Shown here: in pieces, positions 26,680 to 32,213 of the stretch | Layout of the letters: each line of letters begins with the position of its first letter | Numbering within the stretch: the stretch's first letter is position 1 | Source of the DNA: Caenispirillum bisanense | GTDB taxonomy: Bacteria > Pseudomonadota > Alphaproteobacteria > Rhodospirillales > UBA2165 | DNA length: 32,213 nucleotides | Direction: 5' to 3' | NCBI GenBank assembly: GCA_945877815.1 | Contig: CAMDWJ010000043.1 | Location: forward strand, 1 to 32,213 | Program-made: the position numbers and the translations under genes | The notes under the pieces: model-generated | The model's database searches: none | What the model was told of the DNA's origin: nothing | Seen by the model: only the letters and a program-made list of their open reading frames with translations

Positions 26680-28380
26680 ATGCTGCGTCAACGCCTCGAC
26701 CGCTTGTCGCTCGGCCCGACATTGGGTGTCGGGGCGTTGTTGCTTCTACTTGGATTTCTCGCGGTCTATCCGCTCTCGATGTTGTTCTACGGCAGCCTGC
26801 ACTCGACCCCGCCGGGCATGGCTGGCGTCTTCAATCTCGATGGATATGCAAAGATCTTCAGCGCGCACGAGGCAACAGTACTGGCCAACACGGTCGTCAT
26901 TTCGCTGATAAAGACGGTAATCGCCCTGCTCGTCGCTGTGCTGCTGGCATGGATTATCGCACGCACCGATACGCCGTGGCGCGGCACACTCGAAGTCCTC
27001 ATCACCTTACCCTTCTTCATTCCGCCGATCGTAACCGCTATGTCGTGGGGCATGCTCGGCAATCCGCAGGTCGGGCTGATCAACCAGGCCTGGAAAGCGA
27101 TGACGGGCGCGACCGCCTCGCCGATCAATGTTTATTCCTATGCCGGCATCATCTGGCACATGCTGCAATATTCGACGCCGTTCCTGTTCCTTTTTATCGT
27201 CGATATATTCCGCGCCATGGATCCGTCGCTGGAGGAAGCGAGCCGCATGTCCGGAGCAGCGCGCCTCCGCACCTTCCGGTCCATTACCCTGATCTTGATG
27301 TTACCGGCGCTCACAAGCTCGTTCATCCTGAGTTTTGTGCGCGGCATAGAGTCTTTTGAATCCGCGCTTTTCTTTGGCTCGCCCGTCGGAATCACGGTCA
27401 TCACTACCGAGATCTACAATTCGATCAATCATCGGCAAGCGCCCGACTATCAATATGCGACTGCGCTCAGCTTTTCGATCCTAGGCCTGATGTTCCTATT
27501 GGTGATCTGCCAATGGCTCATTTTGCGCGGCCGCACGTTCACGACCGTGACCGGCAAAGGCTATACACCGACCGTCATGCAGCTCGGTCCATGGCGATGG
27601 GTCACCTTTGCCTTTTGTTTATTGTTCTTCTTTGTCACCGTCGTCCTGCCGGTCGGTCAGCTGATCATAGGCTCGTTCTTCCGCTATCTCGGATTCTACA
27701 GTGCCGAGATGCTGACGCTCGATCACTATCGTTCGGTCTTCGGCAATTCGGAATTCTGGCGCGGTTTCCGCAACACTATGCTGCTTGGTTTGCTGGGCGC
27801 TACCGCCACGATGGTCCTCGGAAGCATCGTGGCCTATGTTTCGGCCCGCACAACATGGCGCGGCCGCCGCCTCATTGATGCCATTGCTTGGCTGCCGTGG
27901 ATGATGCCCGGGATGGTCCTTGGCATCGGTTTTCTGTGGGCCTTCGCCATGTTGCCTCACGCCATACCGATTTACGGAACCGTCTGGGCATTGCTGCTAG
28001 CTTATGTCGCGTTGGGGACGCCTGTATCCGTGCGAGTCATGAATGGTGCTTACGCCCAACTTTCCTTCGATCTTGAGGAATGTTCGCGTGTGCACGGCGC
28101 AACCTGGTTCCAGACGATGTGGCGTATCCTTGTAGCCTTGGCCTGGCCGTCCTTCGCCGTTGGCTGGATTTTGACTTTCTTCGGCATCATGCGCGAGCTG
28201 AGCGCGTCGGTTCTCCTCTATTCAGTTGGATCGGAGGTTCTTTCGGTCGTCCTCCTCAAGCTCTGGACTAACGGCGCCGCCGAACAGGTCAGCGTTATAG
28301 GCTTAATGATGATGCTCCTCGTCGTCGTCTTCCGGGCACTACAACTTCGCTTTCTCAACCGCCAGATTGGCGTGGTGTAA
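26680..28380 (+). CDS. ABC transporter permease, two-domain (FbpB type)
   Basis: This 566-residue inner-membrane protein is made of two fused permease domains, as in FbpB/ThiP. About 12 hydrophobic segments are seen. Each half has an EAA loop: SLEEASRMSGAARLRTFRSI in the first and FDLEECSRVHGATWFQTMWR in the second. The first half opens near YPLSMLFYGSLHS. Single-polypeptide double permeases are normal for this importer class and need no partner. The ATG at 26680 follows the binding-protein stop at two bases' distance, and the ATPase begins five bases after its stop. Confidence 0.9.
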   Translation: MLRQRLDRLSLGPTLGVGALLLLLGFLAVYPLSMLFYGSLHSTPPGMAGVFNLDGYAKIFSAHEATVLANTVVISLIKTVIALLVAVLLAWIIARTDTPWRGTLEVLITLPFFIPPIVTAMSWGMLGNPQVGLINQAWKAMTGATASPINVYSYAGIIWHMLQYSTPFLFLFIVDIFRAMDPSLEEASRMSGAARLRTFRSITLILMLPALTSSFILSFVRGIESFESALFFGSPVGITVITTEIYNSINHRQAPDYQYATALSFSILGLMFLLVICQWLILRGRTFTTVTGKGYTPTVMQLGPWRWVTFAFCLLFFFVTVVLPVGQLIIGSFFRYLGFYSAEMLTLDHYRSVFGNSEFWRGFRNTMLLGLLGATATMVLGSIVAYVSARTTWRGRRLIDAIAWLPWMMPGMVLGIGFLWAFAMLPHAIPIYGTVWALLLAYVALGTPVSVRVMNGAYAQLSFDLEECSRVHGATWFQTMWRILVALAWPSFAVGWILTFFGIMRELSASVLLYSVGSEVLSVVLLKLWTNGAAEQVSVIGLMMMLLVVVFRALQLRFLNRQIGVV

Positions 28381-28385
28381 TCCGT

Positions 28386-29486
28386 ATGTCAGCCATTATC
28401 CTCAACAACGTCAGCCGTACCTTTGGTACTGTTCTGGCCGTCGATCGTATCGATTTATCCGTCGAGAAAGGCGAGTTCGTCACTCTGCTCGGCCCGTCCG
28501 GCTGCGGCAAAACGACGACACTGCGTATGGTCGCCGGGTTGGAACGCAATACAAGCGGACGGATCAGCATCGATGGGACGGTCGTTAGCGACGCCCATGA
28601 GGGTTTCTTCCTAGCGCCCGAACGTCGACATCTCGGCATGGTGTTTCAATCCTATGCCATCTGGCCGCATATGACGGTGTTCGACAACGTCGCCTATCCA
28701 CTGCGAATCCGCCGCCGTCCCCGCGTGGAAATCCTCGAACGCGTGGCAAATGCGCTGCGGCTTGTCGAGATGGAGGACTATGCGGCCCGGCCTGCGCCCG
28801 CTCTATCCGGAGGGCAGCAGCAGCGTGTCGCGATCGCGCGGGCACTGGTCTTTGAACCCAAGGTTCTGCTGCTCGACGAACCCCTCAGCAATCTCGATGC
28901 GCGACTGCGCGCGCAGATGGGCGATGAATTCCGGGCTCTGCAAAAACGCCTCGGTCTCACGACACTTTACGTCACTCACGATCAGGCTGAAGCGATGGCC
29001 TTATCGGATCGTGTGGTAGTGATGCACGGAGGACATATTCTGCAGACTGGTGCGCCGCCGGATATCTATCTGCGGCCCGGCAGCCGTGCGGTCGCCGCCT
29101 TTTTCGGCACGCCCAATTTCCTCGATGGGATTGTCGTCGCATGCAACCCCGATGGAACAGATAGATACAGCCTGACTGTCGAAGGGCATGGCTGGAAAGG
29201 TCAATGCCAGGCCGGTTCAGCGCGAAGCCCCGGCAGTTCGGTTCAGGTGATGGTGCGATCCGAGAACGTGCATCTCGCCAAAGGGGACAGCACTCCTAGA
29301 GTCGGCGAGATCGCGATTTCCGGCCGCGTCACCGAGACGATTTTCCGTGGCGCGCACCGCTCGGTTGTCTTGGACAGCGCCGCTGGCAGGATCGCAGTCG
29401 ACCTATCCGCTTTATCCCATGTTGCGATCGGCGACACTATTTCAGTTCTCGTCGAACCAGGCGCCGCCTGGGCAATCGACAATTAG
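28386..29486 (+). CDS. ABC transporter ATPase with C-terminal TOBE domain (FbpC/PotA-like)
   Basis: This 366-residue import ATPase has Walker [10 protein letters not shown] (36-44), Q-loop VFQSYAIWPHMTVFDNVAYP, signature LSGGQQQRVAIARALV, Walker B LLLDEPLSNLD and the switch His in YVTHDQAEAMALSDRV. After ~residue 240 a TOBE domain follows (GTPNFLDGIVV and VRSENVHL regions), as in FbpC, PotA and UgpC. It completes the importer with the preceding receptor and permease. All functional motifs are intact. Confidence 0.92.
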   Translation: MSAIILNNVSRTFGTVLAVDRIDLSVEKGEFVTLLGPSGCGKTTTLRMVAGLERNTSGRISIDGTVVSDAHEGFFLAPERRHLGMVFQSYAIWPHMTVFDNVAYPLRIRRRPRVEILERVANALRLVEMEDYAARPAPALSGGQQQRVAIARALVFEPKVLLLDEPLSNLDARLRAQMGDEFRALQKRLGLTTLYVTHDQAEAMALSDRVVVMHGGHILQTGAPPDIYLRPGSRAVAAFFGTPNFLDGIVVACNPDGTDRYSLTVEGHGWKGQCQAGSARSPGSSVQVMVRSENVHLAKGDSTPRVGEIAISGRVTETIFRGAHRSVVLDSAAGRIAVDLSALSHVAIGDTISVLVEPGAAWAIDN

Positions 29487-29504
29487 CTGAAGGAGTTCAT
29501 TGCT

Positions 29505-30152
29505 ATGAGCGATACAACCGCCCGCTTGGGGGCGCTTCCTACCGGGGTCATTTGCGACGCATTGGGACGACTTGGCCTTTCGGGTTACATGGATGGTGTC
29601 CGCCCGTTCCGTCGCAACGTCAAAATGTCAGGGCGTGCGCGCACTGTATCATATGGCCCTGTGCGCGGGGACGACGGGCCCAAGTTCAATATCTATGCCT
29701 TCATGCGGTCGCTCGATCCGGGCGATATCGTGGTGTTCGGAACCAACATGAGCAGTTGCTGGCTCTTTGGCGAGAATATGGCTCATGCCGCTCAATACCA
29801 GAATTTATCCGGCGTAGTCGGCGATTGCATGGCACGCGATGTGGATCAATTAGCAGAATTGGAAATTCCCTGCTTTGCGCGCGGCAGCGCCACCCGGCCG
29901 CCAAGAGACATCGAATTTATCGCGACAGATGTGATCATCAATTGCGCGGGCGCGCAGGTGCATAGCGGCGATATCCTAGTGGGCGACGGCGACGGCATCG
30001 TCGTCGTTCCGGGACGCCGCGCGGCCGACGTTCTGCTCCAAGCCGAGGATCTCGAGACGCTCGAACAACAACAAGAACGCGCGATCGCTGCCCAGGCGCC
30101 CATGCCCGATCTGCTTGGCATCCTAGCCAAGAAAAAAACACTCAAGACTTAA
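29505..30152 (+). CDS. RraA-family protein, 4-carboxy-4-hydroxy-2-oxoadipate (CHA) aldolase type
   Basis: This 215-residue RraA/HMG-CHA-aldolase-fold protein has FGENMAHAAQ and GVVGDCMARDVDQLAEL with R111-D112 in the G-x(n)-R-D position that binds oxaloacetate and the metal in CHA aldolases, then HSGDILVGDGDGIVVVPGRR, the GDxDG region. True RNase E inhibitors share the fold but lack the RD pair, so an aldolase/oxaloacetate decarboxylase is favoured. LigK-type CHA aldolase makes pyruvate plus oxaloacetate after LigJ. It is the last gene of the HpcH-ABC operon, 18 bases after the ATPase gene, with AAGGAG before ATG 29505. Confidence 0.88.
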   Translation: MSDTTARLGALPTGVICDALGRLGLSGYMDGVRPFRRNVKMSGRARTVSYGPVRGDDGPKFNIYAFMRSLDPGDIVVFGTNMSSCWLFGENMAHAAQYQNLSGVVGDCMARDVDQLAELEIPCFARGSATRPPRDIEFIATDVIINCAGAQVHSGDILVGDGDGIVVVPGRRAADVLLQAEDLETLEQQQERAIAAQAPMPDLLGILAKKKTLKT

Positions 30153-30184
30153 GCCGCTTTAGCCTATTAAACGGCCTACTGAGT

Positions 30185-30206
30185 ACGCGGGTTTATTAAC
30201 CCGCGT
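30185..30206. repeat. Perfect 9-base-pair hairpin overlapping the stop codon of the repeat gene
   Basis: ACGCGGGTT (30185-30193) pairs with AACCCGCGT (30198-30206) over the loop TATT. The TAA of the repeat protein (30198-30196) falls in the hairpin. It sits between convergent genes and may act as a terminator, but there is no clear T-run on either side. Confidence 0.6.
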
Positions 30207-32213
30207 TAATATAAGCGTCGATCTGCTCGTCGCTGAAGCTTGTGACCTGTGTCCCTGTAAATCCAGCGATCTGCGTCGCGTTGAGCGATGCAATGCTGGT
30301 GGTGCTCAGATTGTCGAGCTGTGTGATCGTAAGAGCGGCGATTTGGGTCGTCGTAAATCCGTCGAGGGCCGTCTCCGTAATATTGGCGATTGCCGTCGTC
30401 GAAAGAGCCGCTATCAGAGTAGTCGTCAGCGCGCCAACTTGCGTTGTCGAAAACTCATCTGTATCCGCCGCAGATAGCCCTGCCACCTGCGCAGTCGTCA
30501 AGGCCCCGATCTGCGTCGCCGTCAACCCACCGACCTGCGTCGAGTCCAGCTCCGACAGATTCGTCGCCGAAAGCGCACGCAGTTGTGTGGTCGTCAGGGC
30601 CCCGATCTGCGTCGAGGTGAACTCGAGTGCATCCGTTGTGGTCAACCCACCAATTTGCGTGACCGTCAGCCCGCGCACCTGTGTCGTGCTCAGTCCTGCA
30701 ACCATGGTCGCGTCAAGTCCGGACAGATTCGTAGTGGATAGCGCGCCGATCAGGGTGGCCGTCAATGCGCCGATTTGCGTCGTAGTTAGCGCATTTAGGT
30801 TTGTCGAAGACAAAGCGTTCAGCTGCATCGCCGTCATGGCGCCGATCTGCGTCGAGGTAAATTCAATCGCGTCCGTCGTGGTTAAAGCGCCAATCTGGGT
30901 CGCCGTCACCCCGCGCAACTGCGTCGTCGTCAACGCACCGATTATCGTCTCGCTCAGACCCGAGAAGTTCGTCTCCGCTAAGAATCCAATTTGAGTACTG
31001 GTCAACGCACTGAATTGAGTTGTGTTCAGCTCGCTCAGATCGGTTCCCGTGAGCCCAGTAAACTGTGTCGTCGTGAACGCTCCGATCTGCGTCACCGACA
31101 AGCCGGCGACTTGGGTCTCATCCAGCGCCGACAGGCTCGCCGCCGTGAGGGCGCGTATTTGCGTGGTGCTCAGGGCCCCGACCTGCGTCGAGGTGAACTC
31201 AAGAGCGTCCGTCGTGCTCAGGCCCGCCAACTGCGTCGCAGTCACCCCGGCAAGCTGCGTGGTCGTCAAGTTCGCGATCGTCGTCGCATCAATGGTGGAT
31301 AGATTTGTTGCCGACAATGCACCGATCTGCGACGCGCTTAGCGCCCCCAGCTGCGTCGTCGTCAGTTCCGCGAAATCCGTCGTATTCAGTGACCGCAGCT
31401 GGGTCGTCGACAGTGCACCGATCTGCGTCGTCGTCAGCTCGGCAACCTGCGTCGCATCGAATGCCGAGAGATACGTCGTCGTCAGGGAGACAAGTTGCGT
31501 CGTGCTCAGCCCGCCGATCTGGCTCGTCGTAAGGGCGTTAAGGTTCGTCGTCGTCAGAGCGCCCAGCTGTGTCGTCGTCAGAGCGCCGATCTGAGTCGAG
31601 GTGAATTCGACTGCATCGGTCGTGGCCAGGCCGCCCAATTGGGTCGCCGTAATGCCGCGCAGCTGCGTCGACGTCAAAGCGCCGATCGTCGTCTCTCCGA
31701 GTTCGGAGAAGCGTGTTGTCGTCAGCACACGCAGCTGCGTCGTGGTCAGTCCACCAAGCTGCGTCGTATTCAACTCTCCCAGGTCGGTCCCCGTGAGGCC
31801 GGCCACCTGCGTGGTCGTCAAGGCGCCGATCTGCGTTACCGTCAGCCCGACCGACTGTGTCTCGTCCAGCGCCGACAAGCTCGCCGCCGTCAGAGCCCGC
31901 AACTGCGTCGTGCTCAATGCCCCGATCTGCGTCGAGGTGAACTCGAGCGCGTCGGTCGTGCTCAGGTCCACCAACTGCGTCGTCGTCACGCCGCCAAGCT
32001 GCGTCGTCGTCAAGGTTTCGATTATCGTCGCGTCAATGGTGGAGAAGTTGTTCGCCGATAGAGCGCCGATCTGCGTCGCCGTTAGGGTGCCGATCTGCGT
32101 CGTCGTCAGCTCGGCGAAGTCGCTGGTCGAGAGCGAGCGCAGTTGCGTCGTGCTCAGAGCCCCGATCTGGGTCGTGCTCAGCTCGGCCACCTGGATCGCG
32201 TCGAACGCCGACA
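30196..32213 (-). CDS. Large octapeptide-repeat protein, C-terminal part (5' end outside window)
   Basis: The frame is open to the window edge. The 664+ residues seen are almost wholly made of 82 consecutive octapeptides of the pattern [STN]-x-[TS]-[QDN]-[ILVF]-x-x-[LFIV], for example TTTQIGAL and STTDALEF, ending SDEQIDAYINAG. No Lys, Pro, His, Cys or Trp is present in the part read. Variant octamers recur in order: every seventh unit is of the D..EF type, the fourth in each block is NLS.L-like, the fifth starts with D or [AGS]E, and the whole pattern repeats after 31 units (744 bases). The Thr/Ser at the first position and Gln four residues later suggest N-capping of very short helical turns, so a solenoid-like shape is possible. 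Surface or secreted adhesin-like roles are inferred only from composition and size. The gene is convergent with the CHA-aldolase operon; no signal peptide can be seen because the start is missing. Confidence 0.75.
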   Translation of the reverse strand, partial: SAFDAIQVAELSTTQIGALSTTQLRSLSTSDFAELTTTQIGTLTATQIGALSANNFSTIDATIIETLTTTQLGGVTTTQLVDLSTTDALEFTSTQIGALSTTQLRALTAASLSALDETQSVGLTVTQIGALTTTQVAGLTGTDLGELNTTQLGGLTTTQLRVLTTTRFSELGETTIGALTSTQLRGITATQLGGLATTDAVEFTSTQIGALTTTQLGALTTTNLNALTTSQIGGLSTTQLVSLTTTYLSAFDATQVAELTTTQIGALSTTQLRSLNTTDFAELTTTQLGALSASQIGALSATNLSTIDATTIANLTTTQLAGVTATQLAGLSTTDALEFTSTQVGALSTTQIRALTAASLSALDETQVAGLSVTQIGAFTTTQFTGLTGTDLSELNTTQFSALTSTQIGFLAETNFSGLSETIIGALTTTQLRGVTATQIGALTTTDAIEFTSTQIGAMTAMQLNALSSTNLNALTTTQIGALTATLIGALSTTNLSGLDATMVAGLSTTQVRGLTVTQIGGLTTTDALEFTSTQIGALTTTQLRALSATNLSELDSTQVGGLTATQIGALTTAQVAGLSAADTDEFSTTQVGALTTTLIAALSTTAIANITETALDGFTTTQIAALTITQLDNLSTTSIASLNATQIAGFTGTQVTSFSDEQIDAYINAG

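Noticed and set aside
30242-32061. Long plus-strand open frames (250, 190 and 188 codons) opposite the repeat gene
   Set aside because: They are the antisense reading of the octapeptide repeat, whose codon bias removes stops. Their products are Val/Cys/Arg-rich repeats with no coding signals.
30196-32213. Regular 24-base DNA repeats as a possible CRISPR array or satellite
   Set aside because: The units are contiguous without spacers and keep a reading frame with amino-acid-level conservation, so they are protein-coding repeats.

Overview
The window looks like chromosomal DNA of a moderately high-GC alphaproteobacterium, probably of a Rhodospirillales/Rhizobiales-like lineage. This rests on an EcfG-type sigma factor with an EcfG-type promoter nearby, a PlcP-Agt lipid-remodelling pair with a Pho box, a decayed member of an alphaproteobacterial stress-protein family, and many aromatic-catabolism enzymes. 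No rRNA, tRNA or CRISPR array was seen.

Layout. 1-3485: the end of an IS3-family element has inserted into the 3' end of a gene for a probable type I secreted protein. Only its C-terminal ~48 codons remain, followed by the secretion ATPase and membrane fusion protein. 3492-8933: a small unknown gene, an ACMSD-type amidohydrolase, a Rieske oxygenase coupled to a gamma-carbonic-anhydrase-fold protein, a GIY-YIG protein, and a luciferase-like monooxygenase divergent from a flavin reductase. 8899-10730: a plcP-agt pair behind a three-unit Pho box. 10748-13190: a stress block with a PRC-barrel gene under an EcfG-type promoter, a gene-poor kilobase, an orphan EcfG-type sigma factor and a frameshifted stress-protein pseudogene.

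13438-21804: a PPOX-like protein, a zinc alcohol dehydrogenase, a one-domain ModE-like regulator, and a minus-strand operon (FAD monooxygenase, 3-hydroxyanthranilate 3,4-dioxygenase, RidA, YciI) behind a palindromic operator. These are followed by a LigJ-like hydratase, a class II aldolase and a third amidohydrolase. 21852-23725: modB-modC without modA, preceded by a near-perfect ModE box. 23761-30152: a dienelactone hydrolase diverging from a plus-strand operon of an HpcH/HpaI aldolase, a complete Fbp-type ABC importer and an RraA/CHA-type aldolase. 30196-32213: the C-terminal part of a very large octapeptide-repeat protein that runs off the window.

The central 18-26 kb reads as an aromatic/carboxylate catabolic island. 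It offers ring hydroxylation and cleavage, hydrolysis or decarboxylation by three distinct amidohydrolases, retro-aldol steps (HpcH, class II, RraA) and an importer co-transcribed with two aldolases. The most unusual objects are the repeat protein, whose repeats are nested at 8 residues, 7 units and 31 units, and three regulatory sites that agree with their neighbouring genes: the Pho box with plcP-agt, the ModE box with modBC, and the EcfG promoter with the PRC-barrel gene.
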